Shown here in pieces: positions 1-8,510 of a DNA stretch of 64,000 nucleotides; positions within the stretch are counted from its first letter, which is position 1, and the number at the start of each line of letters is the position of its first letter. The notes under the pieces are model-generated. The model searched no databases and was not told the DNA's origin. It saw nothing but the letters and a program-made list of their open reading frames with translations. A program made the translations under genes and the position numbers. The DNA is from Candidatus Berkiella cookevillensis (GTDB lineage Bacteria > Pseudomonadota > Gammaproteobacteria > Berkiellales > Berkiellaceae), in assembly GCF_001431315.2 (NCBI RefSeq), contig NZ_LKHV02000001.1, positions 2,666,001 through 2,730,000 of the forward strand, read 5' to 3'.

Positions 1-399
1 CGCGCCTATAAAGATGAAGCGTGGGTCGGCAAATCTTATGCTAGTGGTCAGTATGGTGTCGATCTCCTAGAAATTGATACGCAAGCAAATACCATTCATT
101 CAAGCTATGTTGCTGTTGGCAAAAAGGGCTCAAAAGATGTTTTTACGGATGAAGCAACTTATTCTTTGCAAACACATATAGCCCCAAAGAAAGATCTTCA
201 TGACACACTCGCTGACTATATGAGTTCTTCCGCAGAAGAAAAAGATGAAATTTTAGCTCTGTCAGTCAAACCTACTAAAACACCCATTCTTTTATCTAAG
301 CATGTAGTCCAAGCTCAAGATATCCCCACTGCTGATAGTACTGTCAGTAAAGACAAAGAAAAGAAACGCAAAGATGTTAAGACTAAGGCTGTAATCTAA
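1..399 (+). CDS. 3' end of an unrecognised protein gene (5' end outside window)
   Basis: Frame 1 is open from the first base to the TAA at 397-399, giving the last 132 residues of a protein that starts upstream of the window. An internal TTG at 166 could be read as a start, but the frame continues well before it and the upstream residues look like ordinary folded protein, so a truncated gene is more likely. The visible part begins with a mixed hydrophobic stretch containing YGVDLLEID and ends in a Lys-rich, low-complexity tail (KDKEKKRKDVKTKAVI). I do not recognise the family. No membrane segment is visible. A hairpin follows the stop. Confidence 0.55.
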   Translation, partial: RAYKDEAWVGKSYASGQYGVDLLEIDTQANTIHSSYVAVGKKGSKDVFTDEATYSLQTHIAPKKDLHDTLADYMSSSAEEKDEILALSVKPTKTPILLSKHVVQAQDIPTADSTVSKDKEKKRKDVKTKAVI

Positions 400-403
400 A
401 TCA

Positions 404-435
404 ATAAGCGAAGTGCAAATATGTGCTTCGCTTAT
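404..435 (+). terminator. hairpin after the first gene, possible terminator
   Basis: A 10-bp perfect inverted repeat (ATAAGCGAAG / CTTCGCTTAT) with a 12-nt loop begins five bases after the stop codon of the first gene. It lacks a clear T-tract, so intrinsic termination is uncertain. The following 200 bases up to the next gene hold no other structure I can support. Confidence 0.35.
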
Positions 436-635
436 CCCATCAAAAACGCTCTAAACAGTATGGGACAGCCACAACAGTGTTTGTTAAGTAACACAATATA
501 TGTATTCTGCTTTCAATTACCACGCCTTGCGTGTACTATTCACCTTTGCTTGAATGTAGCTTGCCTAAAGCTTTGTTAAGTCTCTTTCATATCTACTTTT
601 GATTCAACGTGAAGACTTCTATAGGAGGGTAAAGC

Positions 636-1574
636 ATGCCCTGGGTGCTTGTACTATTTGCTTTATTTGCTGGCCTATTTACCTTAAGTAAATCAGCGCT
701 TGAATACTCAGAACCCTTCTTTTTAATCGGCTCGCGCATGCTGTTTGCGGGTATATTGCTGCTTGGTCATCAATTTCTGTTTCAACGCAAAAACATCAAG
801 CTAAAGCTTAACCACATTCTGCCTCTCTTTTTGCTCGGACTCGTCAGCATTTACATTACCAACATTGCTGAGATCTGGGGACTACAATTTATGAGTTCCT
901 CAAAGGCATGCCTAATTTATAGCTTATCTCCTTACGTGGCTGCCTTATTTGCTTATTTTATGCTACAGGAACGTTTGTCTTTAAAGAAATGGGTTGGGCT
1001 GTGTATAGGTTTTATCGGTATATTGCCCATTCTTTTTGCTGACTACTCCATGCAAAGCTTCTCAAAAGAAATCTTTATTTTCTCTCGTGGTGAGATAGCA
1101 CTGCTTATTGCCGTATTTGCTAGCGTTTATGGCTGGATTTTACTGAAGAAAATTATTAATGATTTTAAACACTCGCCTATCTTAGCCAATGGCTTCGCAA
1201 TGGTGATTGGTGGAACTTTTGCCCTCTTTCACTCGTATTTAAGTGGTGAAACTTGGTCTCCTATTCCCGTCATTAATGCACAATACGCAGCTTATATTGA
1301 ATGCGCATTGTGGATGACCCTTATTTCAAACATTATTTGCTACAACCTATATGGTTACCTGTTAAAGCGCTTTACAGCCACCTTCATGGCGTTGGCAGGA
1401 TTGGTTACCCCACTGTTTGCCACCTTTTTTGGATGGTACTTCCTTAATGAAACCATTACTTGGCATTATTTCGGCTCTATGATTATTTTTTCTATCGGTC
1501 TCATTATCTTTTATCAAGAAGAGCTACAAACTAATTTTGATGCTCCTATTGAAGGCAGAGAAGCAAATTCATAA
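636..1574 (+). CDS. DMT-superfamily (EamA) transporter
   Basis: A 312-residue, very hydrophobic protein with about ten predicted membrane segments arranged as two halves of five, the usual EamA/DMT architecture. The first half runs from the N-terminus through LGLVSIYITNIAEIWGLQF to the conserved end-of-repeat pattern LQERLSLKKWVGLCIGFIG. The second half ends with a matching LNETITWHYFGSMIIFSIG. Members export metabolites or drugs across the inner membrane; the substrate cannot be read from sequence. The ATG at 636 has a strong ribosome site (AGGAGG) nine bases upstream. It stands alone on this strand and converges with nhaA, with 39 bases between the stops. Confidence 0.85.
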   Translation: MPWVLVLFALFAGLFTLSKSALEYSEPFFLIGSRMLFAGILLLGHQFLFQRKNIKLKLNHILPLFLLGLVSIYITNIAEIWGLQFMSSSKACLIYSLSPYVAALFAYFMLQERLSLKKWVGLCIGFIGILPILFADYSMQSFSKEIFIFSRGEIALLIAVFASVYGWILLKKIINDFKHSPILANGFAMVIGGTFALFHSYLSGETWSPIPVINAQYAAYIECALWMTLISNIICYNLYGYLLKRFTATFMALAGLVTPLFATFFGWYFLNETITWHYFGSMIIFSIGLIIFYQEELQTNFDAPIEGREANS

Positions 1575-1613
1575 ATATGATGGTGCGCTAGAATTTCTTT
1601 TTTAGCGCACATT

Positions 1614-2783
1614 TCAAGTCCCTCTTGAACGCGTTTCCCAATAGATAAACAAAGCCCCAATACAAGCAGCTGTCGCGGAAGCTAACAATATTGCCAATCG
1701 ACTTTCTGCGGCTAATTGTAGATGATTCACATCAAAAGCAAGAAAACTAATAAATAAGCTCATGGTAAATCCTATACCACAGAGAAATGCCATCCCAAGC
1801 AGTAACCGTAGATTTACACCGTTAGGGAGTTTTGCTTTAAACAGTACCATACCAAGCCATGTTCCCAGTAAAACCCCTATCGGTTTTCCTAACAATAAAC
1901 CACTTGCCACTCCTTGCGAAACAGTATCCAGAGAAGCCAAGGACTGTGTATTAATAGAGACGCCCGCATTGGCAAAAGCAAATAAAGGTAAAATGAAAAA
2001 TACAACATAAGGATGCAATTCATGCTCTAATTTTTTCAATGGAGATATTGACTGGGAAACACTTTGCAAAGGAATACAAAATGCCAATAGTACACCAGCA
2101 ATCGTCGCATGCACGCCCGATTTCAAAACACAAAACCACAAGACACTACCTAACAAGATATAGGGTAAGATTGCATAGACATTTTTGCGATTCAAGAGAT
2201 AAAGTGCAAAAACCAATACACCCGACAAACCAAGTGCTATCAATGACAGTTGTGAAGTATAAAAAATTGCAATAATTAAAATAGCGCCTACATCATCGAT
2301 AATGGCTAAGGTCACTAAAAATATTTTCAATCCGATAGGAATGCGAGAGCCAAACAAGGATAAAACGCCCAATGCAAAAGCAATATCCGTAGCTGCAGGA
2401 ATCGCCCACCCTCTCATACGCGTAGGATCATCTTGCGTGAAAAAAACATAAAACAGCGCAGGAACAATCATTCCAAAAAGAGCGGCAATACCAGGCAAGA
2501 CTCGACTTTTAGCATTTGACAATTCCCCCTCTAACCATTCTCTTTTTAGCTCTAACCCTACAAGCAAAAAGAAAACAGCCATCAAGCCATCATTAATCCA
2601 CAATAAGAGAGTCTTATCTAATCCAAACTCACCTATTTTAACAATGACGGGCAATTGAAAAAACTGAACATATGCTTCACTGAAAGGAGAGTTTGCGATG
2701 CATAATGCAATGACTGTTGCAAAGGCAAGAAGCACGCCACCGGCAGCCTCCCATTTGAAAAAATTTTGGAGATACCCTAGCAT
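1614..2783 (-). CDS. nhaA: Na+/H+ antiporter NhaA
   Basis: A 389-residue inner-membrane antiporter that expels Na+ or Li+ in exchange for protons, matching the usual NhaA length of about 390. Diagnostic segments are PAATDIAFALG with Asp133 and TLAIIDDVGAI with Asp163/Asp164, the ion-binding pair at the same numbering as the E. coli protein. About twelve hydrophobic segments are visible. The ATG at 2783 follows AGGG. It is the last of three minus-strand genes (glsA, guanine-deaminase-like, nhaA) with short gaps of 46 and 52 bases. GlsA releases ammonia that can buffer acid, and NhaA handles pH and sodium, so an ion/pH-stress cluster is plausible but unproven. Confidence 0.95.
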   Translation of the reverse strand: MLGYLQNFFKWEAAGGVLLAFATVIALCIANSPFSEAYVQFFQLPVIVKIGEFGLDKTLLLWINDGLMAVFFLLVGLELKREWLEGELSNAKSRVLPGIAALFGMIVPALFYVFFTQDDPTRMRGWAIPAATDIAFALGVLSLFGSRIPIGLKIFLVTLAIIDDVGAILIIAIFYTSQLSLIALGLSGVLVFALYLLNRKNVYAILPYILLGSVLWFCVLKSGVHATIAGVLLAFCIPLQSVSQSISPLKKLEHELHPYVVFFILPLFAFANAGVSINTQSLASLDTVSQGVASGLLLGKPIGVLLGTWLGMVLFKAKLPNGVNLRLLLGMAFLCGIGFTMSLFISFLAFDVNHLQLAAESRLAILLASATAACIGALFIYWETRSRGT

Positions 2784-2835
2784 GCATCAAATCCCTAAAT
2801 GACTCATTTTATAATTTACAAGATATCTGATAGTT

Positions 2836-3303
2836 TTAATAAATGGCTCTATTTAGATTCTGCCACTCTTGAAAAACAGGCTCTACCTCAGCATTCAGTG
2901 ACATCATTTGACAAGGAACATCACGATTCTCTACAGGCTGTGCTATCTGTTCATAAAACAAAGCATCATCAAAGCCATACTTTGCAGCAATTGTTCTATC
3001 TGCGCCCACATATATTTTCTTGATCCTAGACCAATAAATAGCGGCAAGACACATAGGACAAGGCTCTACCGTTGTGTAAAGTTCACAGTCAGAAAGCACA
3101 TGTGTTTTTAATTGTTTACAGGCTAAACGAATTGCATTTATTTCTGCATGGCAAGTTGGATCTGAATCTTTGAGTACCGTGTTATGAGCAACTGAGATAA
3201 CTTTATCATTCAACACGATTACTGCACCAAAGGGGCCACCATCGTTATTTTGAATACCTTCTCGTGAGCTTTGAATAGCCAATTGCATTGCTTTGTCTAA
3301 CAT
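2836..3303 (-). CDS. guanine-deaminase-like CDA-fold nucleoside/nucleobase deaminase
   Basis: A 155-residue cytidine-deaminase-fold enzyme. The zinc site is complete: His52-Ala-Glu54 and the PCPMC motif with Cys82 and Cys85. Downstream, AAIYWSRIKKIYVGA and GFDD resemble bacterial guanine deaminases of the GuaD type more than the tRNA adenosine deaminase TadA, whose motif reads differently after PCxMC. The expected reaction is guanine to xanthine plus ammonia in the cytoplasm. It lies between glsA and nhaA on the same strand, and both it and glsA release ammonia. Assignment to the deaminase fold is secure; the exact base is inferred from motif similarity. Confidence 0.8.
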   Translation of the reverse strand: MLDKAMQLAIQSSREGIQNNDGGPFGAVIVLNDKVISVAHNTVLKDSDPTCHAEINAIRLACKQLKTHVLSDCELYTTVEPCPMCLAAIYWSRIKKIYVGADRTIAAKYGFDDALFYEQIAQPVENRDVPCQMMSLNAEVEPVFQEWQNLNRAIY

Positions 3304-3349
3304 TGTGCACCATTTGATTGAAAAAACTTACTTCACTGTAATCAAATTT

Positions 3350-4318
3350 TCAGTTACTTTCAATTCTTAGATATCCCCACGGTGCCGCAAAATGCCAATC
3401 AAGCGCTTGAGAGACGTGAGACAGAACTTCGTGTCCTCTTATGCTTCCCCCTTTATCATTCAAGCGAGGGCTACAGATTGCAATGCCACCACGACCTGTA
3501 GAAAGAGAAATAATAAGGCCAGAAACACCACTTTTAGAAGGCATACCTGTTTTTACAAGATGCATACCAGACTCATCATAAAGCCCACAGGTTGCCATAA
3601 TAGAGACCACACAATTACTAGTTCTTTCTGAGATAACACGTGTGCCATCTGGTAATAAACCACCATTGGCTAAAATCATAGGTAAATAAGCTGCTGTTTG
3701 AATATCAGCCTCATATGAGCATAAATAAAAATAAGTCTCCAGTGTATCGTCTACAGACAAAGGCAATTCTCCTTTGCTCTTCAATAGATAGGCAATAGAG
3801 CGATTTCTATCACCCGTCGCACGCTCTGAAGCAAAAACCTTCCCATTTACATTTAATTCTTTACCAAAAAGTTTTGATGCCCAACTATCTAACCATTGTG
3901 CACGCTCTTGCGTATCGCCGCCTGGTATATGGCTACATAATGCAATTGCACCTGCATTGATCATAGGGTTAACAGGTGTTGCACCATATCTATCAACTTG
4001 CGCAATAGAAGAGAAAGGTTGTCCTGATGACTCTGCATGAATCCAGGAGAAAATCTTTTCTTCACCATATTCTTCCATCAATCCAATCAGTGAAATCAAT
4101 TTTGCAACACTTTGCAAAGTAAAGGTATGCTGCTCATAATCTCCGCTGGATATTTGTGTTCCATCAGATAGCAAAATAGAACCTGATAATAAATCAGGAT
4201 TCACATTTGCAAGTTCGGGAATATAATTTGCAGGCATGCCATTTTGATTATGTTTTGCACGCTCAATTGCTTGATTTAAAATCATTTGAATTTGCTGTAT
4301 ATATTTATCTCTTTCCAT
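3350..4318 (-). CDS. glsA: glutaminase A
   Basis: A serine-dependent glutaminase (glutamine to glutamate plus ammonia) of 322 residues from the ATG at 4318; a TTG two codons upstream is a weaker start. The beta-lactamase-like active site is visible as Ser-Val-Ala-Lys (serine about residue 70). Other family signatures are the GATPVNPMINAGAI block, SERATGDRNRSIAYL, and the glycine-rich PSKSGVSGLI and GRGGIA segments near the C-terminus. In enteric bacteria GlsA/YbaS supports acid resistance through ammonia release. It is first in a possible three-gene run with the deaminase-like gene and nhaA. Confidence 0.95.
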   Translation of the reverse strand: MERDKYIQQIQMILNQAIERAKHNQNGMPANYIPELANVNPDLLSGSILLSDGTQISSGDYEQHTFTLQSVAKLISLIGLMEEYGEEKIFSWIHAESSGQPFSSIAQVDRYGATPVNPMINAGAIALCSHIPGGDTQERAQWLDSWASKLFGKELNVNGKVFASERATGDRNRSIAYLLKSKGELPLSVDDTLETYFYLCSYEADIQTAAYLPMILANGGLLPDGTRVISERTSNCVVSIMATCGLYDESGMHLVKTGMPSKSGVSGLIISLSTGRGGIAICSPRLNDKGGSIRGHEVLSHVSQALDWHFAAPWGYLRIESN

Positions 4319-4357
4319 CGGCAATCAACCAAGCAAATGCGAGTGTTATAACTAAAT

Positions 4358-4383
4358 AGGATAGCGCGAAATCAAGCTATCCT
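4358..4383. promoter_or_regulatory. dyad in the glsA/barrel-gene divergent intergenic region
   Basis: The 312-base divergent region between glsA and the barrel gene holds two dyads. One is AGGATAGC ... GCTATCCT with a 10-base spacer, 40 bases upstream of glsA. A second, looser one (AGCAC ... GTGCT) is at 4547-4574, upstream of the barrel gene. Either could be a regulator site or an RNA hairpin. I cannot pick a convincing -35/-10 pair here. Confidence 0.25.
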
Positions 4384-4630
4384 CAAGCGTCACATCGCTT
4401 CTAAAGCATGTATTGCACATACACCGGAAGCTGTTTCAAAAATACACCTTTGCATTGATCCTTATATTGCAAATATTTTTGCGCTATTCATTTAGGTTTA
4501 CGCATCTTAGGTTTAAATCAACATGCCAACATTCAATCTAGAAATTAGCACTTATTACAAATACAATATGTGCTCTGTTTTATAACTTAACCAACTACCA
4601 AATCATAATCTTCATAGAAAAGGATGTAAT

Positions 4631-5386
4631 ATGCGTTGTTTTAAATCCACTCTCTTCTTGATCATCTCTACACTTCTCTCAACAACACAAGTCCATGCAG
4701 AATGGGATTGGAATCTTTTGTTAGGCGCCTCTGCGGGCATAGCAAGCAGAGAAGGAAAGCTCACCACAGAAATGGATTATACAAATGATATTATTCCACC
4801 AGGATTTTTTCGCACCAATATAAAACATAATCTTAAAGATACGGGCTTTATATGGGGAATCCTTGGTGGTGCACAAGCAACGTGTGGTGCTTATATGTTC
4901 GGTATAGAAGCCAGCGTTGACTGGCCTCGTTATGATTCTGCCCATGCCTTTGCCTTTACTGACTCACAAGGTGCACAAGGCTGGAATGGTCTTGCTCGAT
5001 ATGAACAAGGTAACAACATTGCCTTGAGTATGCGCGCAGGTTATCGCGTATTCGATTGGCTCATGGGCTATGTCAGAGTAGGTGGCGAAACCAGCAAGGA
5101 TAAATTACACACTCAGTTCTCGGGCAATGAATTTTATCCCTTTGGTATTAGCATGGAAAGCTCTCGAAGAAGCTTACGCTTTTTAGGTGGTGTTGGTATT
5201 GAAATACCATTCCCCTTTCTTTCTAGCTTAGTTGCGCGTGCAGAATACAATTTCCATTCTAAGGGTAAAAATCTAGGCGTCCACGGTGCAATAGCAGACA
5301 ATTTTAATATTGATCCTTCCTTTATTGCAGAAACTAGGCAAAAAATGCATTCTGGTATTGGGGCAATTGTTTGGAATTTTGGTTAA
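4631..5386 (+). CDS. outer-membrane beta-barrel protein (paralogue 1 of 3)
   Basis: A 251-residue secreted protein with a signal peptide of about 23 residues ending VHA. The mature part alternates hydrophobic and polar residues as in small opacity/OmpA-type barrels. It is clearly paralogous to the two proteins at 48525-49268 and 49567-50325. Shared blocks include FIWGxLGG, FGxExxVDW, RAGY, YxRxGxETS, RFLGGVGxExP, RAEYNxHxKGK and a terminal VWNF. The chain ends WNFG, so the usual C-terminal aromatic residue is one from the end. The ATG at 4631 has AAAGGATG upstream. Function is unknown; a surface or structural role is the family default. Confidence 0.8.
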   Translation: MRCFKSTLFLIISTLLSTTQVHAEWDWNLLLGASAGIASREGKLTTEMDYTNDIIPPGFFRTNIKHNLKDTGFIWGILGGAQATCGAYMFGIEASVDWPRYDSAHAFAFTDSQGAQGWNGLARYEQGNNIALSMRAGYRVFDWLMGYVRVGGETSKDKLHTQFSGNEFYPFGISMESSRRSLRFLGGVGIEIPFPFLSSLVARAEYNFHSKGKNLGVHGAIADNFNIDPSFIAETRQKMHSGIGAIVWNFG

Positions 5387-5479
5387 AACTTACCTCAGCT
5401 CTTGGCATCAAGAGCTGATTCTTCTACACAAGAGCGTAGTAACTATTTCCCCTCTACCTGTTAGTGGTCAAGTAAATTT

Positions 5480-5527
5480 AACCCTCACCCGCCCTTTTAG
5501 GGCACCCTCTCCCAAAATTGGTAGAGG
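5480..5527 (+). repeat. repeat family C, single degenerate copy
   Basis: The run CCCTCACCCGCCCTTTTAGG followed by GCACCCTCTCCC and a partial return arm (GGTAGAGG) matches the arms of the inverted pair at 62691-62940. It lies between the barrel gene and ung, which converge here. Similar CTCACCCG...CCCTCTCC palindromic repeats are common between genes in gammaproteobacteria. Confidence 0.6.
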
Positions 5528-5574
5528 AAAAATGTTCGCATTGCGAAGGAAAGTATTTTTCTCATTTTTATTTT

Positions 5575-6285
5575 CTAGATGTACTCAGCTTGTTCGGGTA
5601 ACTGCCAATTAATCGGCGTTTGCCCTGTTTTTACCAGAAAATCATTAATTTTTGAAAAAGGTCGACTCCCCAAAAAACCACGATTTGCAGATAATGGTGA
5701 AGGATGTACAGACTTCAATACCAAATGCTTTTGTGTATCGATGACTTGTCCTTTTTTCTGTGCATAAGCCCCCCATAAAACGAAGGCAATGGGATGTGGT
5801 TGCAAATTGAGTTGCTCAATCACTTTATCCGTGAAGATTTCCCATCCTTGTCCTTGATGAGATGCAGCCAAGCCTTTCTCTACCGTTAATACACTGTTTA
5901 ATAAAAAAACCCCCTGCTCTGCCCAGGATAATAAACAACCATGCTTTACTGGCTTTATCTGTAAATCTGCTTGCAACTCTTTATAAATGTTAAGCAATGA
6001 GGGCGGAATAGCAACGCCTGGCTTGACAGAGAAACACAGTCCATGCGCTTGTCCTGGACCATGATAAGGATCTTGTCCTAAAATAACACATTTTATTTTT
6101 TCTGGTGGTGTTAATTCAAAAGCACTGAATATTTCGCTACCTTTAGGATATATATATTTTCGTTGATTTTTCTCTTGACGAAGAAAAGCCCTCAATTCTT
6201 TCATATAGGGCTTATCAAATTCTGCCCCAATGAGGGATGCCCATTCATCAGGGATACCCACTTTAGATGTTGCAAGGTGTGTCAC
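5575..6285 (-). CDS. ung: uracil-DNA glycosylase
   Basis: A family 1 uracil-DNA glycosylase of 236 residues (typical 220-230), removing uracil from DNA to start base-excision repair. The catalytic water-activating motif GQDPYHGPGQAHGLCFSV and the DNA-intercalating motif HPSPLSANRGF are intact. LLNSVLTVEKG is the expected central block. Translation probably starts at the GTG at 6285, which has GAGG just upstream. The gene stands alone, converging with the barrel gene and followed upstream by the patatin gene on the same strand after 96 bases. Confidence 0.96.
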   Translation of the reverse strand: MTHLATSKVGIPDEWASLIGAEFDKPYMKELRAFLRQEKNQRKYIYPKGSEIFSAFELTPPEKIKCVILGQDPYHGPGQAHGLCFSVKPGVAIPPSLLNIYKELQADLQIKPVKHGCLLSWAEQGVFLLNSVLTVEKGLAASHQGQGWEIFTDKVIEQLNLQPHPIAFVLWGAYAQKKGQVIDTQKHLVLKSVHPSPLSANRGFLGSRPFSKINDFLVKTGQTPINWQLPEQAEYI

Positions 6286-6381
6286 ACATATTCCTCAAGT
6301 AATTTTATCTATGCAAAGACATAAAAACGCTGAGCATACCATTATTTTGAAGATATTCATACCTCGTAACCCATCTCGTCA

Positions 6382-7740
6382 TCATGCAGTTCTGGGTCGT
6401 AATAAATAGCCACCTTTATTGTTCGATGCGCTTACTTTTTCTGTTTCGACAATTGTTGATTTTTTATGTGAAAATCCAGGAATCCATTGCTTTGCAACGG
6501 GTGTCATTGCAATAGATTCTGCAAGCTGCTCTTGCATCTGCGGTATATGATCATTTGTATCTAAATCTACACGATAGGTCGATTTTAAAATCTGCTTTAC
6601 CAGTCTTCGCGTACCTCGCATTCCGGCCTTATCTAAACCGCGCTGTTCTTCCGGTGTCGCTGAAAATTTCAATGGATTCCATCCTAAACTAATTGCTACT
6701 GTTCTCGCTTTCACACTGTCTGACAGACATAATGGATCTTGAAATATTGCCATTGTTAATAAATTACATAAATAATCTCTAAAACCGATTAAGGATCTAT
6801 CCGCATCATCATTTAAAGCATAAGCTGCACTATTATTCACAAAGATAAATCCAAGCTGCTCTTCTAACGGGCGATTCGGATCACTACCCACACCCCACGG
6901 ATAGTTTTTGATAATTCCTCCATCAGCAAAAGCTTCTAAATCACCTTTTTCATTAGAAAACCATTTTGGAGGATATAAAATGGGCACGCTACAAGATAAA
7001 CCCACAGCCTCTGCTACCTTCATGTTCGGTGTGGTTTTATGAGAAAGAATGGTCATTTTTTTCTTAGATACATTTGCAACAATCACACGAAATTCTTTGT
7101 GTGATTTTGCATAGAGTTCTTCAAAAGTTGGATCATTCAACCCCGAATGATGTTTGATAATTTTTCTAAAATAACTGGGCATAAATTTTCCTTCACACAG
7201 CCCCCAATTTTGAAAAAAATCTGTAATAGAAGATACCGACCAATCTTGAAACTGCTCGGTCGGCATTTCATCGAGCATTTTACTCATTGCCTGTGTGGAC
7301 ATATTGAGCACAATCCCTAAGCCCATGATGGTTCCAACAGAGGTTGCGCATACAACTTCAACTTTACTTAAATCTAAACCAAATTTAACCGCTTCACTCA
7401 TTGCGCTGGGTAAAGAGCGCCCCGCACCACCGCCACCAGCAATAAATAATTCTCTTACTTTACTGAAAATGTGGCGCAATTTTGCAGTAGGACGCGGTAA
7501 ATTTAAGCTATCCCATTCAAGATCTTTTGCATTAGAAATCATGATATCGTCTGATGCTGTATCTTTGAGAATGGTGGCTTGCTGCCCATCTGTAGAACAA
7601 GATGAATGCTTATAGCGCGTCAAAGCCTTCAGCGCGGAAAAATGATGCTTATCCACGTTAATTCGTTCTGTCGATACATGCCGCCATTTTGTAAGCGCTG
7701 TTAATACAGCGCGTTTATGGTCATGTGCTTTATCTGACAT
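6382..7740 (-). CDS. patatin-like phospholipase with long N-terminal extension
   Basis: A 452-residue patatin-domain lipase. The oxyanion glycine-rich motif GGGGAGRSLP is at residues 102-111. The nucleophile elbow is A-T-S134-V-G, which departs from the usual G-x-S-x-G at its first glycine. The second dyad residue is Asp273 in ADGG. The first 90 residues are outside the domain and match nothing I know, and the last 100 are also outside the core. There is no signal peptide, so it would be cytosolic or delivered by a dedicated secretion system. Patatin-fold effectors exist in Legionella, so an effector role is possible but unsupported here. The ATG at 7740 has a good AGGAG site. It is divergent from mutH. 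Confidence 0.85.
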   Translation of the reverse strand: MSDKAHDHKRAVLTALTKWRHVSTERINVDKHHFSALKALTRYKHSSCSTDGQQATILKDTASDDIMISNAKDLEWDSLNLPRPTAKLRHIFSKVRELFIAGGGGAGRSLPSAMSEAVKFGLDLSKVEVVCATSVGTIMGLGIVLNMSTQAMSKMLDEMPTEQFQDWSVSSITDFFQNWGLCEGKFMPSYFRKIIKHHSGLNDPTFEELYAKSHKEFRVIVANVSKKKMTILSHKTTPNMKVAEAVGLSCSVPILYPPKWFSNEKGDLEAFADGGIIKNYPWGVGSDPNRPLEEQLGFIFVNNSAAYALNDDADRSLIGFRDYLCNLLTMAIFQDPLCLSDSVKARTVAISLGWNPLKFSATPEEQRGLDKAGMRGTRRLVKQILKSTYRVDLDTNDHIPQMQEQLAESIAMTPVAKQWIPGFSHKKSTIVETEKVSASNNKGGYLLRPRTA

Positions 7741-7793
7741 TCTTAGGCTCCTGATTTTGCGAAGACAGAAAGATTGAATATTCCTTTATTCTC

Positions 7794-8510
7794 ATGTTAG
7801 AGTTTGCCAAATTTATTTGTATTATGCCTTCTGCAATGCATCAGCTACTGCCCACGCCCCCTGAAACGACACATATTCTTTTAGAACGAGCTCATCATTT
7901 AGCGGGTATGACATTAGGTGAGTTGGCAAAAAAACTCAATGAAAAGACGCCGCCTAATCTACTACGCGCCAAAGGGTGGGTTGGTCAACTATTAGAAAAA
8001 GCGCTTGGCGCATCGGCAGGGAACCTAGATCTACCTGATTTTCCACAGTTAGGCGTTGAATTAAAAACACTTCCTATCAACGCACAAGGCGTCCCTCAAG
8101 AATCCACTTATTTGTGTCGCGTGAGCTTACCCTTACAAGAAAGTGAGTTCTATCTTTCGCGTGTATGGAGAAAATGTGCACAGATTTTATGGATCCCAAT
8201 CCAAGCATCTTCACAGTTATCTTTGCTTGATAGAAAGATAGGTACTGCCATTTTATGGATGCCGAATAGCCATTTGGAAGCAACACTGAAAAAAGATTGG
8301 GAAGAATTAACTCAAATGATACGACTAGGACAATTTGATAAGCTCAGCGCTCACCATGGAACCTATTTACAATTACGCCCTAAAGCAGCAAATGCAAAAC
8401 AACTGGTAACGGTTACCAATGATCAGGGCAAATCGATTGCCATTGTCCCCAAAGGCTTTTATCTACGAAGTTGTTTAACACAAATGATTCTGCGTGAGTA
8501 TTACGCATAG
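7794..8510 (+). CDS. mutH: DNA mismatch repair endonuclease MutH
   Basis: A 238-residue MutH, the methyl-directed nicking enzyme that cuts the unmethylated strand at hemimethylated GATC when activated by MutS/MutL. Signatures are GWVGQLLEKALGASAG and the catalytic block DFPQLGVELKTLP, giving the D...ExK triad of the restriction-enzyme fold, followed by a C-terminal FYLRSC segment. Length fits the family (about 225-235). Start choice is uncertain: ATG codons lie at 7794, 7824 and 7836, and none has a strong ribosome site. Its presence implies Dam methylation in this organism. The 3' end overlaps the convergent DUF3025 gene by 98 bases. Confidence 0.93.
   Translation: MLEFAKFICIMPSAMHQLLPTPPETTHILLERAHHLAGMTLGELAKKLNEKTPPNLLRAKGWVGQLLEKALGASAGNLDLPDFPQLGVELKTLPINAQGVPQESTYLCRVSLPLQESEFYLSRVWRKCAQILWIPIQASSQLSLLDRKIGTAILWMPNSHLEATLKKDWEELTQMIRLGQFDKLSAHHGTYLQLRPKAANAKQLVTVTNDQGKSIAIVPKGFYLRSCLTQMILREYYA

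Noticed and set aside
5310-5612. Frame overlapping the barrel gene end and family C repeat
   Set aside because: Begins inside the barrel gene in another frame and runs through a repeat; no family features.
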